The notes: generated by a model from the letters alone, not told the origin. Positions 1-10,865 are shown, counted from the stretch's first letter. The stretch is 64,000 nt of DNA from Pyxidicoccus caerfyrddinensis (GCF_010894405.1 NZ_JAAIYA010000011.1:368080-432079); one strand, 5' to 3'. Made by a program: numbers and translations.

Positions 1-363
1 GACGCGAGACTCGCCCTCGGCGGACGTCTCCTCGTACTCCCCCGCCTCGATGTAGATGCACTGCGCCGGGCAGATGGTGGCGCACATGTAGCAGGCCACG
101 CAGCGCGGCTTGCCGTCCTCGCGCGGAACCAGCCGGTGCAGCCCGCGGTAGCCCTCGGGGTAGACCTGCTTCTCCTCGGGGTACTGCACCGTCGTCATCA
201 GGCTGGTGCCCTTGCGGTCCACCACCGACACGTTGGTGTCACGCGTCCCGAAGAGGTTGCGGAAGAAGTGCTTCGTCGTGATGGCCAGCCCGCGTAGCAG
301 CTCGGGCACGTACGCCCGCTCGCGGATGTCCGTGCGGGGGTCCTTGCTCACATTGTAGGCCAT
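1..363 (-). CDS. nuoI: NADH-quinone oxidoreductase subunit I, C-terminus cut by window edge
   Basis: Two-[4Fe-4S] ferredoxin-like subunit of respiratory complex I that carries electrons through the peripheral arm towards NuoB. The first 121 codons are present, starting at ATG 363; the 3' end lies beyond the left edge. The sequence shows the first cluster motif CVACYMCATICP (C-x2-C-x2-C-x3-CP) at about residues 94-105. The second cluster motif would lie outside the window. It follows nuoH by 45 bases in the same direction and is the last visible gene of the nuoCDGHI operon. Assignment is firm from the motif and the neighbours. Confidence 0.95.
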   Translation of the reverse strand, partial: MAYNVSKDPRTDIRERAYVPELLRGLAITTKHFFRNLFGTRDTNVSVVDRKGTSLMTTVQYPEEKQVYPEGYRGLHRLVPREDGKPRCVACYMCATICPAQCIYIEAGEYEETSAEGESRV

Positions 364-408
364 GATGGTGTTCTCGATTCCCGGTGTGCCTGGAGCGCCG
401 GTGGGAAG

Positions 409-1860
409 CTAGTGCGTGGAGGCCGGGGCCGCGCCGTGGGCCGGAAGGCCGTGGGCCGCGTGCGCGCCGGCGGGCAGTCCGTGCCCGTGGTCGTCATGGC
501 CGTGGGCGCCATGGGCGCCGCCGTGCGCCCCGCCCTCCGCCGGTTCCTTGGTCGTCATCGTCAGCACCATGATGAAGGCAATCTCCAGCATGCCGACGAT
601 GGCCAGCGCCCGCAGGGACGGGTCCCACAGCACCAGCGCGCCGCTGACGAACACGTTCACCAGGCCCATGGGCAGGAGGATCTTCCAGCCCAGCGACTGG
701 ATCTGGTCATAGCGGAAGCGGGGGAACGTCCAGCGGATGAGCAGCTGCACCCAGATGAGGAAGACGACCTTCAGCCAGAACACCGTGCCGAGGATGGCCC
801 CGTACAGCCAGCCCTGCTCCTGCATCAGCGGCTGGCTCGCCAGCCACTCGCCGCCGAAGGGCAGGTGGTGCCCGCCGAGGAAGAGCGCCGTCGTCACGCC
901 GGCCAGCACCACGACTTCCACGAACTCGGAGATCATGAAGAGGCCGAACTTCATGCCGGAGTACTCGACGAAGTAGCCGATGATTTCGGACTCGCCCTCG
1001 GGCAGGTCGAACGGGGCGCGCTTGGTCTCCGCGAAGGACGCGGCGAAGAAGCCGAGGAAGCCCAGCGGCTGGAGGAGGATGCCCCACGCCGGCAGGCCGA
1101 GGTCGAAGGCCCCGTCGGTGCGCCACAGGTACTGCGCCTGGCCGGTGCCGCTGGCGACGGCCGAGCCCAGCTCACCGACGATGGTGGGCAGCTGCACGGA
1201 GGAGAAGGCGAGGAACAGGCCCACCAGCGACAGGCCCAGCGCCACCTCGTACGAAATCATCTGCGACGTGGCGCGCACGCCGCCCAGCAGCGCGAACTTG
1301 TTGTTGGAGGCCCAGCCCGCCAGCGCGGTGCCGTAGACGGCCAGCGAGGCGATGGCGAGCACGTACAGCATGCCGAAGTCCGGCGTGGCCACCACCATGT
1401 CCACCTGGTGCCCGAAGACATTCACGGTCGGGCCGGCGGGCACCACGGCGAACAGGGCGAAGACCGGGGCGAAGGCGAGGATGGGGCCCAGGTTGAACAG
1501 GAAGCGGTTGGCCGTCCCCGGGATGAGGTCCTCCTTCGTCAGCATCTTGAGGACGTCGGTGAGGATGTGCGGCAGGCCGCCCAGCGCGCGGTTCTTCAGG
1601 CCGGGCAGGTTGATGCGCGCGCGGTTGGGGCCGACGCGGTCCTGGATGTAAGCGCTCCACTTGCGCTCCGCCATCGTCAGGAGCGTGGCAATGATCATCA
1701 CGAAGACGAGGATGAGGAAGAGGATGTTGGTCAGCCGGCTGGCGCCGGCGAACCCGTGCTCCTCCACCAGCCCGCCCACGGCGTACGCCGCCGCCGCCAC
1801 CCCGAAGATGGTGACGACGATGGTGACGCAGGCGGTGAGGATGGTCAGTACGCGGCTCAT
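409..1860 (-). CDS. nuoH: NADH-quinone oxidoreductase subunit H with His-rich C-terminal tail
   Basis: Membrane-arm subunit of complex I that forms the quinone-binding cavity with NuoB and NuoD. Multiple membrane helices are evident, and the family signatures ASNNKFALLGG and ETKRAPFDLPEGESEIIGYF are intact; the acidic loop between helices is the quinone-site region. The protein has 483 residues, clearly longer than the usual 320-420. The excess includes an N-terminal membrane segment and a tail (about residues 438-483) rich in Gly, Ala and His, with ten histidines. The tail follows the last membrane helix, so it is probably soluble. The gene begins 2 bases after nuoG stops, indicating translational coupling. 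The tail's role is unknown; metal binding is only a guess from composition. Confidence 0.95.
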   Translation of the reverse strand: MSRVLTILTACVTIVVTIFGVAAAAYAVGGLVEEHGFAGASRLTNILFLILVFVMIIATLLTMAERKWSAYIQDRVGPNRARINLPGLKNRALGGLPHILTDVLKMLTKEDLIPGTANRFLFNLGPILAFAPVFALFAVVPAGPTVNVFGHQVDMVVATPDFGMLYVLAIASLAVYGTALAGWASNNKFALLGGVRATSQMISYEVALGLSLVGLFLAFSSVQLPTIVGELGSAVASGTGQAQYLWRTDGAFDLGLPAWGILLQPLGFLGFFAASFAETKRAPFDLPEGESEIIGYFVEYSGMKFGLFMISEFVEVVVLAGVTTALFLGGHHLPFGGEWLASQPLMQEQGWLYGAILGTVFWLKVVFLIWVQLLIRWTFPRFRYDQIQSLGWKILLPMGLVNVFVSGALVLWDPSLRALAIVGMLEIAFIMVLTMTTKEPAEGGAHGGAHGAHGHDDHGHGLPAGAHAAHGLPAHGAAPASTH

Positions 1861-1862
1861 GG

Positions 1863-3739
<1,877 letters not shown>

Positions 3740-3743
<4 letters not shown>

Positions 3744-4996
3744 TGCTCGACCTCGCCGCCGATCATGTTGATGGTGTCGAAAGTGGGGATGAGGTCCGCC
3801 AGCATCTTGCCTTCGATGATGTGCGGCACCGCGGCCAGCACGGGGAAGCCCGGGGCGCGCACGTGCACCTTGTACGGGCGGCCGCTGCCATCGCTCACGA
3901 TGTACCAGCCCAGCTCACCGTTGGACGCCTCGGTGGAGTCGTAGACCTCGCCGGCGGGCACCTGGATGCCTTCCATCACCAGCTTGAAGTGCGACATCAC
4001 GCCCTCGATGGTGCCGTACACCTCCGGCTTGGGCGGCAGGGCGATGCGCCAGTCATCCACGATGATGGGGCCGGCGGGGATGGTGTCCATCGCCTGGCGC
4101 AGGATGTGGATGGACTGACGCATCTCCTCGAGGCGGACGAGGTAGCGGTCGTAGTTGTCGCCGTGCTCGCCGACCGGCACCTTGAAGTCGAACCGGTCGT
4201 AGACCCAGTACGGCTTCGCCTTGCGGATGTCGTAGTTGACGCCGCAGGCGCGCAGGGCCGGGCCGGTGTAGCCGAAGTCGATGGCGTCCTCGGCGCTGAT
4301 GACGCCGGTGCCCTTGGTGCGGTCCACGAAGATGCGGTTGCGCGTGAGCAGCCCGTCCATCTCGTCGATGAGCTCCATGCCGCGGTCCAGCGACTTGTGG
4401 ACCTTTTGAATCCAGCCCTCGGGCAGGTCGCGGTTGATGCCGCCCACGCGGCCGAAGCTGGTGGTCAGCCGGGCGCCGGTCAGCTCGGCGGTGCGGTCAT
4501 GGAGCAGCTCGCGGAACTCCATGGCGAAGAGGAACGGCGCGAAGCCGCCCAGCTCCAGGCCGGTGGCGCCCACGCACGTCAGGTGGTCCGTCAGCCGGTG
4601 GATTTCGGAGCCGATGACGCGGATGTACTGGGCGCGCTCGGGAATCTCCAGGCCGATGAGCTTCTCCACGGCGTTGAGGAACCCGAAGTTGTTCATCATC
4701 GCGGACAGGTAGTTGAGCCGGTCCGTGTAGGGCAGGCACTGCGTCCACGTGACGTTCTCGCAGCTCTTCTGGAAGCCGCGGTGGAGGAAGCCGATCTCCG
4801 GGTCGATCTTGACGATGGTCTCACCCTCGAGCTCCACCTTCAGGCGCACGGTGCCGTGCGTGGCGGGGTGCGAGGGGCCCATGTTGATGACCATGCGCTT
4901 GGTCTGGAGGTGGGCCTCCAGCTCCGACTCGTGGGCGTACGCGTCGGTGTCCGGATTGGGCGTTTCGGGGGCGTGGGGCTTGGCGTGGTCAGCCAT
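3740..4996 (-). CDS. nuoD: NADH-quinone oxidoreductase subunit D
   Basis: 49-kDa subunit of complex I, related to the large subunit of [NiFe] hydrogenases, which helps form the quinone site. The 418-residue protein has the expected length after an N-terminal tail of about 30 residues. Conserved segments include NMGPSHPATHGTVR, the EIGFLHRGFQK segment with a quinone-site region, and the C-terminal APGFPVLAAVPHIIEGKMLADLI. NuoC and NuoD are separate genes here, not fused as in enterobacteria. NuoC ends 15 bases upstream. Its stop overlaps the nuoG start in an ATGA junction, so nuoE and nuoF, which usually stand between D and G, are absent from this locus. Confidence 0.96.
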
Positions 4997-5011
4997 GGTG
5001 TCCTCAGCAGA

Positions 5012-5545
5012 TCAGGAGAGCCCGCTGGTGCCGGGGCCGCGGAAGATGTCCTTGATGGGGCGCTCGGGAATGAGCGGCTGCCGGTCTCGCAGCGCGTAGT
5101 CCTTGCGCAGGGGGTGACCCTGGAACTCCTCGTAGAGGAGGATGCGGCGCAGGTCCGGGTGCCCGTCGAAGCGGATGCCGTAGAAGTCGAACGTCAGGCG
5201 CTCCCACCAGTTGGCGCCCCGGAACAGCGGCGTCAGAGAGGGGACCACGGGCTGGCTCTCGCTCACCCGCACCTTGAGGCGCACGTGCTCGTGCCGCTTG
5301 AGCGAGTAGAGGAAGTAGACGACCTCGAAGCGCGGGTCGTTCTCCGCCAGGTGCAGGCGGTCCACGGCGTCGATGGAGCCGAAGAGCTTGAACTCCAGCT
5401 CCGGGTCGTTCTTCAGGAAGGCGGCGACCTTCGGAAGAGAGTCGGCATGGATCACGGCCCAGGCGCCGCCCGTCCGGTCCACGTAGCGATCCGCCACCGC
5501 CTCTGGGAGCTGGGCGGAGACCCTGTCCAACGCGAAAGTGCTCAA
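5012..5545 (-). CDS. nuoC: NADH-quinone oxidoreductase subunit C, TTG start
   Basis: 30-kDa-type subunit of the complex I peripheral arm (177 residues). The family segment from the central region (LTFDFYGIRFDGHPDLRRIL followed by the GHPLRKDYALRDRQPL type ending) is clear. The start chosen is TTG at 5545, because the strong promoter at 5584-5612 would place transcription start about 30 bases upstream and no ATG in frame fits. No good Shine-Dalgarno is visible. It is the first gene of the nuoCDGHI unit. The ORF is open, without frameshift, and its length matches free-standing NuoC proteins. Confidence 0.93.
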   Translation of the reverse strand: MSTFALDRVSAQLPEAVADRYVDRTGGAWAVIHADSLPKVAAFLKNDPELEFKLFGSIDAVDRLHLAENDPRFEVVYFLYSLKRHEHVRLKVRVSESQPVVPSLTPLFRGANWWERLTFDFYGIRFDGHPDLRRILLYEEFQGHPLRKDYALRDRQPLIPERPIKDIFRGPGTSGLS

Positions 5546-5583
5546 GGGGAACCCAATGACTGAAGGGAGAAGAATTCGCGGCG

Positions 5584-5612
5584 TTATAAGGACCCCCGGA
5601 GGGGGGCGTCAA
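5584..5612 (-). promoter_or_regulatory. Predicted sigma-70-type promoter of nuoCDGHI
   Basis: Read on the minus strand, TTGACG (5612-5607) and TTATAA (5589-5584) are separated by 17 bases, a near-consensus housekeeping promoter. It ends 38 bases before the TTG start of nuoC, giving a short leader. The spacer is an unusual C-run/G-run stretch. Confidence 0.7.
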
Positions 5613-5711
5613 CGTAAACCCTCAACCATGTAGGCCACTTAGGAGCCCCAGAAGCCCGTGTTGGGTGAACGGGGACCAGGGGGCCATCCGCACCCCGCGC
5701 GAGGGAATGGA

Positions 5712-7022
5712 TCACAGGGGCGCACCCGCCGTGTCGGTCAGCATGGCCGGGACCTGGATGGGGACGAAGGTGGCCACCGGCTGGCTCTTGCCGGGCACCG
5801 GGGCCTGGGTGACGGGCTCCCACTGGAAGCCCGTGCCGGCGCGATCCCGGGTGGCCTGGGAGACGAGGACCGGGACGCCGGCCTTCTTGGTCAGCCCCTC
5901 GATCCGGCTGGCCAGATTCACCGTGTCGCCGATGGCGGTGTACTCCAGGCGGCGGGTGATGGAGCCGATGTTGCCGAGGACGGCCGGGCCGGTGTGGACG
6001 CCCACCCCCATGCGCAGGCCGGGGGCGCCCCGGGCGGCGCGCTCGGTGTTGACGGCCTCCAGCTCGGCCACCATCTCCAGGGCGCACTGGACGGCATTGG
6101 CGGCATGGTTCGGGTCGTCCAGCGGTGCGCCGAAGTACACCATCAGCGCGTCCCCGATGAACTTGTCGAGCGTTCCGCCATTGCGGAACACCACCTCCAC
6201 CATGCGGCCGTAGTACTCGTTGAGGATGTCCACCACCTGCTCGGGGGGCAGGCGCTCGCTCAGGGCCGTGAAGTCGCGGATGTCCGCGAAGAGGACCGTC
6301 ACCTCGCGCAATTCCGGGGTGAGGGAGGCCTGGTGCTGGAGGTGCTCGGCCACCCAGGGTGAGAAGTAGCGGCCGAGGCGGGCGCGCTTGAGCGTCTCCT
6401 CGGAGACGGCGGCGGACAGGGCGCGGATGCGGTTGAGCAGGTGGCGGGCCCCGGCGGTGGCCACTCCCAGCACCACCAGCGCCGCCACCTGGGCGCCCAC
6501 GCCGATGCCGGCCTCCTGCTGGAGCCGCACCTCGGCGATGGCGGCAATCACCGTCACCACCAGTGTCACCGAGCGGCGCAGGGACAGGGCGGCCAGCACC
6601 ACGAGCACGGCATAGATGCCCAGCGTGAAGCCCGCCACCCCTCCGGGAGAGGGCGACACGGGGATGGCCAGGTGCTGGAGCCAGTACACCGCCGGCACAT
6701 CCACGAAGGCCAGCGTCAGGCCCGCCCACCGGGCCACGCGGGGGGTGGCGACCACGGCCACGGCCACCCCCGCGGTGAGCAGCCAGTAGAGGGCGAAGGT
6801 CTGGAGGTACACCTCCCAGTCGGCCAGCCCCCGGACGCGCCCCAGGTACGCCGACACGGCGAAGAGGAGGGTGACGGCCACGAAGCGGATGGCCGCCATC
6901 TGCCGGGCGTTGCGCAGGCGCTCGGCGTCCAGCGCCCGGCTCACCGAGTCCTGGCCGCCCTCGAGCTGGCGGGCCTGCACGGTCTTCCCCCCCGTGCCCG
7001 GCCTCATGGGTAGGTCACTCAA
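5712..7022 (-). CDS. Membrane-anchored class III adenylate cyclase
   Basis: Predicted to make cyclic AMP from ATP. The N-terminal half (about residues 40-200) contains roughly six hydrophobic helices with little loop sequence, so it looks like a membrane sensor domain. The C-terminal half (about 238-425) is a class III cyclase catalytic domain: FADIRDF and KFIGDALMVYFG carry the two metal-binding Asp residues, the Lys before FIGD fits ATP rather than GTP selection, and LEYTAIGDTVNLASR carries the second substrate residue plus the Asn and Arg of catalysis. TTG 7022 is used as start, but ATG 7007 is also possible. It sits between the two nuo gene groups on the same strand, downstream of neither by operon logic. 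Confidence 0.88.
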   Translation of the reverse strand: MSDLPMRPGTGGKTVQARQLEGGQDSVSRALDAERLRNARQMAAIRFVAVTLLFAVSAYLGRVRGLADWEVYLQTFALYWLLTAGVAVAVVATPRVARWAGLTLAFVDVPAVYWLQHLAIPVSPSPGGVAGFTLGIYAVLVVLAALSLRRSVTLVVTVIAAIAEVRLQQEAGIGVGAQVAALVVLGVATAGARHLLNRIRALSAAVSEETLKRARLGRYFSPWVAEHLQHQASLTPELREVTVLFADIRDFTALSERLPPEQVVDILNEYYGRMVEVVFRNGGTLDKFIGDALMVYFGAPLDDPNHAANAVQCALEMVAELEAVNTERAARGAPGLRMGVGVHTGPAVLGNIGSITRRLEYTAIGDTVNLASRIEGLTKKAGVPVLVSQATRDRAGTGFQWEPVTQAPVPGKSQPVATFVPIQVPAMLTDTAGAPL

Positions 7023-7131
7023 GTCCCCTCATCTTGCTTCGCTCCCCCGGGCCACGCACGTTTCGCGACTCCGGGTACTTCAACCGTAGCGTGGTTGTTG
7101 CAATCTGGTCATTGGGTGTAGACGCGGGCCC

Positions 7132-9267
7132 ATGTCCGCCCCCTCCCTGTCCGGCACCCTTCGTCCCCTGCTGTGGCGCCTGCTGTCCGGTGCGGCCCTG
7201 GGCCTGGTGCTGTTCGGCGGGGAGTCGTGGCTGCTGCTGAGCTCCGGGCTGGTGGGCGTGGACATCCCGGTGGACGGCCCGTACGCGGCGCTGGCGGCGG
7301 CGGTGCGCCCCATATTGCCGGGCCTGCTGCTGCGCGTGGCGGCGGTGTACGCGGTGGCGGGGGCGGTGCTCGCGCTGGCGGCCGCCGTGCTGGCGCGGGC
7401 GTGGGGGCCCCGGCGGAGCGTGCCGAGGGAGCTGGCGGAGGGGCTGGTGCTGCTCGGGCTGCTGGCGTGGGGACATGCCATCTCCCGGCCCGCCCTCTTC
7501 GACGATTTGCCCGCGGTGCGGCCGCTGCTGGCGTGGCTGGTGGAGCACGGGCAGCCCTGGCATCCGCGCGCGGCGGTGGGTGCGTGGCTCTTGCTGCACG
7601 GCGTGCTGTACATGACGCGCTCCGGAGTGCCCCGGCGGACGCTGGCGCTGGGGGCGGCGGTGGCGGGCGTCCTGGTGTTGCTGCCAGGCGCGGTGCGGTG
7701 GGGCGGGGCAGGGGAGCGGCACCCGCTGGTGGTGGTCATCGGCATCGACGCGTTCCGCCCGGACCGGCTGAAGTCGCAGGGCGGCACGGGCGAGGTGGCG
7801 CCACACATGGAGCGCTTCCTGGAGGACGCGACGCTCTTCACCCGCGCGTACACGTCCGTGGCGCAGACGGAGCCGGCGTGGCGCTCGCTGCTCACCGCGC
7901 GGTGGCCGCACACGACGGGCGTGCGCTACGCGCTGACGGCGGACTCGCGGCTGCGCCTGCAGCCCACCGTCCCCCAGTCCTTCGCGCAGGCGGGCTGGCG
8001 CACGGTGTTCGCCACGGACTGCTCGCGCTTCCACTTCGAGGGGCCGGCGTCCGGCTTCGCCACCCGCCTGCAGCCGCCGCGCGGCGCGGTGAACTTCCTT
8101 CTGGAGAAGCTGCGCTACCGGGCCGTGGGCGTCTTCGCGGACCACGCGCTCGGCGCCGCGTGGGTGCCCGAGTTCATCGACAACCGCGCGCTGGCCGGCA
8201 TCCATGACCCGATGGGCTACGCGGAGCGGCTGGCCTCCCGGCTGGTGGACGAGTCCCAGCAGGGCCCCACGCTGTTCGCCTTCCACGCCACCGCGGCCCA
8301 CTTCCCCGGGGACCCGGTGCACCCGTTCTACCGGCGCTTCGTGCCGCCCACGGAGCCGCTGGAGCGGCGGCTGCGCATGCACTTCGCCCCGGTGACGCCG
8401 GGCGCGAAGGGCGGCTGGAGCCGCGAGGGCGCGGAGGCGCTCTACGACGAGCTGCTCGCGCAGGCCGACGCGCAGGTGGGCGAGGTGCTGGATGCGCTGA
8501 AGCGCACCGGGCGCTACGACGACGCGACCATCGTCCTGCTGTCGGACCACGGCGAGAGCTTCCACGCGGACCGGCCGGACCTGGCGGGTGCCACGCCGGT
8601 GCACGGCGCTCGGCTGTCCGACGAGGAGTACCGGGTGCTGCTGGCGGTGAAGCCTCCGAAGGGGCGGGGCAGCGGGCCGGCGGTGGTGGACGCGCTGGTG
8701 CGCCTGGTGGACGTGGGCCCCACGCTGTTGGATTTGTCCGGCCTGCCCGCGCTGCTGGAGGTAGACGGCGCCACGCTGGCGCCGCTGCTGCGCGGCGGGA
8801 CGCGCGAGCCCCTGCCGCTGTACGCGGAGACGGGCTTCACCCACGTGCTGCCGGAAGTCTTCGACGCGGGGCACTGGCCCGGCGCGCCGCGCGCCTTCGA
8901 CGCGTACCGCATCCGCCCCGACGGCGTGGTGGAGATGGGCGAGGAGGCCCACGCCGCCATCCTCCGCGAGAAGGACACGGCAGCCTTCGACGGGCGGCGC
9001 TGGATGAGGGACAGTCCACGCGCGGACGGAAGCGTCCTGCGCACGTGCGAGGGCGACTGTGCAGGCCCGGACGCGTACGCGCTGGAGGCGTGGCTGGACT
9101 CCGTGCAGGGCCTTACGCCGGAGGGCGGCTGGCGTAAGGTGGCGGGCCATGTCGACGACAACAGACAGTCCCAGCCTCCAGGAACGCTACGCACCCCACA
9201 ACAGCTGCTTCGGCTGCGGGCCGGCCAATCCGATGGGCCTGCGAATCCGCAGCCGCGTGGAGGGTGA
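7132..9267 (+). CDS. Sulfatase / alkaline phosphatase superfamily membrane protein
   Basis: 711 residues. The N-terminal 190 residues hold about five hydrophobic segments; the rest is a sulfatase-like hydrolase or phosphoryl/sulfuryl transferase domain, which probably faces the periplasm. Metal-binding motifs are VVVIGIDAFRPDRL near residue 200 and SDHGES near residue 470. At the nucleophile position (about 245) the sequence reads AQTEPAWRSLLT, so the catalytic residue is probably Thr, as in lipoteichoic-acid-synthase and phosphoethanolamine-transferase types, rather than the formylglycine Cys or Ser of true sulfatases. Substrate is not predictable. The last 39 codons overlap the next gene in another frame, so the annotated C-terminus could be an extension rather than selected sequence. 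Confidence 0.8.
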   Translation: MSAPSLSGTLRPLLWRLLSGAALGLVLFGGESWLLLSSGLVGVDIPVDGPYAALAAAVRPILPGLLLRVAAVYAVAGAVLALAAAVLARAWGPRRSVPRELAEGLVLLGLLAWGHAISRPALFDDLPAVRPLLAWLVEHGQPWHPRAAVGAWLLLHGVLYMTRSGVPRRTLALGAAVAGVLVLLPGAVRWGGAGERHPLVVVIGIDAFRPDRLKSQGGTGEVAPHMERFLEDATLFTRAYTSVAQTEPAWRSLLTARWPHTTGVRYALTADSRLRLQPTVPQSFAQAGWRTVFATDCSRFHFEGPASGFATRLQPPRGAVNFLLEKLRYRAVGVFADHALGAAWVPEFIDNRALAGIHDPMGYAERLASRLVDESQQGPTLFAFHATAAHFPGDPVHPFYRRFVPPTEPLERRLRMHFAPVTPGAKGGWSREGAEALYDELLAQADAQVGEVLDALKRTGRYDDATIVLLSDHGESFHADRPDLAGATPVHGARLSDEEYRVLLAVKPPKGRGSGPAVVDALVRLVDVGPTLLDLSGLPALLEVDGATLAPLLRGGTREPLPLYAETGFTHVLPEVFDAGHWPGAPRAFDAYRIRPDGVVEMGEEAHAAILREKDTAAFDGRRWMRDSPRADGSVLRTCEGDCAGPDAYALEAWLDSVQGLTPEGGWRKVAGHVDDNRQSQPPGTLRTPQQLLRLRAGQSDGPANPQPRGG

Positions 9268-9625
9268 CCTCGTCGTCGCGGACTGGACGCCCCTGGAGCA
9301 CCACCAGGCGTTCCCCGGCGTCCTCAACGGCGGCATCATCGGCGCGCTGCTGGACTGCCACTGCAACTGGACGGCCGCGTACCACCTGATGAAGAACCAG
9401 GGCGCGGAGTCTCCCCCATGCACCGTCACCGCCGACTACAGCATCACCCTCAAGCGCCCCACGCCCATGTCCGGGCCGGTGCACCTGGAGGCGAAGCCGG
9501 TGGAGATTCAAGGCGACCGCGCCGTGATTGAAGGCACGCTCACCGCGGGCGGGAAGGTGACGGCCCTCTGCCGCGGCACCTTCGTCGCCGTGAAGCCGGG
9601 CCACCCCGCGTACCACCGCTGGTAG
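9149..9625 (+). CDS. PaaI-type hotdog-fold thioesterase
   Basis: 158-residue protein with the acyl-CoA thioesterase hotdog fold; the helix signature GVLNGGIIGALLDCHCNWTA is typical of PaaI/YbgC relatives. A cysteine pair, CFGCGP, near residue 18 resembles that in many PaaI-like proteins of high-GC bacteria. ATG 9149 is chosen because the longer open frame upstream is antisense-like Arg-rich sequence, and a TAAGGT hexamer lies 8 bases before this ATG. The start lies inside the 3' part of the sulfatase gene (119-base overlap in a different frame). Substrate unknown. A bidirectional terminator follows. Confidence 0.82.
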   Translation: MSTTTDSPSLQERYAPHNSCFGCGPANPMGLRIRSRVEGDLVVADWTPLEHHQAFPGVLNGGIIGALLDCHCNWTAAYHLMKNQGAESPPCTVTADYSITLKRPTPMSGPVHLEAKPVEIQGDRAVIEGTLTAGGKVTALCRGTFVAVKPGHPAYHRW

Positions 9626-9638
9626 CCGCGAAAAAGCC

Positions 9639-9685
9639 AGGGCCCCGGCGCCTCCGCTCTTTCGAGGGGAGGCCGACGGGGCCCT
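9639..9685. terminator. Bidirectional hairpin between convergent genes
   Basis: A perfect 9-base outer stem (AGGGCCCCG with CGGGGCCCT) continues into GCCTCC/GGAGGC. It sits between the thioesterase stop and the nuoB stop. The plus-strand side has an A-run before it, giving U-rich RNA on the minus strand. Confidence 0.7.
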
Positions 9686-9718
9686 GTCACTACCGCGCGT
9701 GGGGCGCGTGAAGGTTCG

Positions 9719-10282
9719 CTACTTGCCCATGGACAGCAGCAGGTCGTGCCGCGCGGCCGTGGGGTTCGGCTGCTCGCGGTCCGCGATGCGGTGCACCTGG
9801 TTGCCAATCTTGTCCTGGAGCAGCATCAGGCCGTCCAGCACCTGCTCCGGGCGCGGCGGGCAGCCAGGGATGTAGACGTCCACCGGGATGATGCGGTCGA
9901 TGCCCTGGAGCACCGCGTAGTTGTCGTAGAAGCCGCCCGACGACGCGCACACGCCGAAGGCCACCACCCACTTGGGCTCGGCCATCTGCTCGTAGACGCG
10001 CTTGAGGATGGGGGCCTGCTTCAGGTTGATGGTGCCCACCACCATCAGGAGGTCCGCCTGGCGCGGCGAGAAGCGGGGGAACTCGGCGCCGAAGCGCGAG
10101 ATGTCGTGACGGCTGGCCGCCACGGACATGTACTCCATGCCGCAGCAGGCGGTGGCGTACGGGTAGGTGAACAGCGAGTACTTGCGGGCCCAGCCCAGAC
10201 CCTTGGAGACCATCCGCTGGAAGAAGCCCATGGCCTCATCGCGGCGGGTGGCCAGAACAGGAGCAATGTCGGTGTCAGCCAT
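9719..10282 (-). CDS. nuoB: NADH-quinone oxidoreductase subunit B
   Basis: Carries the terminal [4Fe-4S] cluster N2 of complex I, which hands electrons to quinone. The 187-residue protein has the cluster ligands in ATACCGMEYM (adjacent Cys), FGVCASSGG and IPGCPPRPEQ. It starts 6 bases after nuoA stops, forming a two-gene unit separate from nuoCDGHI by about 4.2 kb. Length and motifs are ordinary. Confidence 0.97.
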   Translation of the reverse strand: MADTDIAPVLATRRDEAMGFFQRMVSKGLGWARKYSLFTYPYATACCGMEYMSVAASRHDISRFGAEFPRFSPRQADLLMVVGTINLKQAPILKRVYEQMAEPKWVVAFGVCASSGGFYDNYAVLQGIDRIIPVDVYIPGCPPRPEQVLDGLMLLQDKIGNQVHRIADREQPNPTAARHDLLLSMGK

Positions 10283-10288
10283 GTTGTC

Positions 10289-10660
10289 TCAGCTCTCCCA
10301 GTCCAGGGCGCCCTTCTTCCAGATGTAGATGAGGCCCACCACGAGCGTCACCGCGAAGATGAGCATCTCGAGGTAGCCGAACCACCCGAGCGCCTTGAAG
10401 TTGACCGCCCAGGGGTACAGGAACACCGCTTCGACGTCGAACACGATGAACAGCAGGGCCACCACGTAGAACTTCACCGCGAAGCGCTGGCGTGCCGGGC
10501 CGGTCGACTCGGAGCCGGCCTCGAAGCTGGTGGACTTGATGGCGCTCGGACGCCGGGGCCCCAGGCGGGTGGTGATCTGGGGAATGAGCATCGCCATGCC
10601 ACCGGCCAGCAGCAGAACCACTGCCAGCGGCAGGTAGGGCGAGAGTGGAGTGGGAGTCAT
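10289..10660 (-). CDS. nuoA: NADH-quinone oxidoreductase subunit A
   Basis: Small membrane subunit of complex I with three membrane helices (123 residues). The loop segment FEAGSE and the helix motif FDVEAVFLYPWAV are characteristic. ATG 10660 has no Shine-Dalgarno; instead a promoter -10-like TAGGTT lies 9 bases upstream, so the transcript may be nearly leaderless. First gene of the nuoAB unit. Confidence 0.95.
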   Translation of the reverse strand: MTPTPLSPYLPLAVVLLLAGGMAMLIPQITTRLGPRRPSAIKSTSFEAGSESTGPARQRFAVKFYVVALLFIVFDVEAVFLYPWAVNFKALGWFGYLEMLIFAVTLVVGLIYIWKKGALDWES

Positions 10661-10669
10661 CGCGCGCGG

Positions 10670-10699
10670 AACCTAATGACACCGCCCTCGCCATGTCAA
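10670..10699 (-). promoter_or_regulatory. Predicted promoter of nuoAB, near-leaderless
   Basis: On the minus strand a perfect -35 TTGACA (10699-10694), an 18-base spacer and TAGGTT (10675-10670). Only 9 bases separate the -10 element from the nuoA ATG. Confidence 0.6.
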
Positions 10700-10836
10700 A
10701 GGGAAAGTCCCCTCGGCCGTCGTTGCAACCCCTTGAGATGACGACGAAAAGCGGAGCTTGTCGGCCCGCTCTCCCAGCCCCCCGTCCCGGCCTGCCGGCG
10801 CCCGCCGGCCCGTCCGTGGGGAGGGCGGGGGCGTGT

Positions 10837-10865
10837 TTGACGCTCCGCGAAGGGACGCCTAGCGT
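10837..10865 (+). promoter_or_regulatory. Predicted promoter of the chemoreceptor gene
   Basis: TTGACG (10837-10842), 17-base spacer, TAGCGT (10860-10865). Transcription would begin near 10872, about 44 bases before ATG 10916. Confidence 0.55.

Noticed and set aside
7132..9625. Sulfatase-thioesterase fusion through a frameshift
   Set aside because: The two frames differ and each reads to a plausible end, and the thioesterase has its own start with a TANNNT element.
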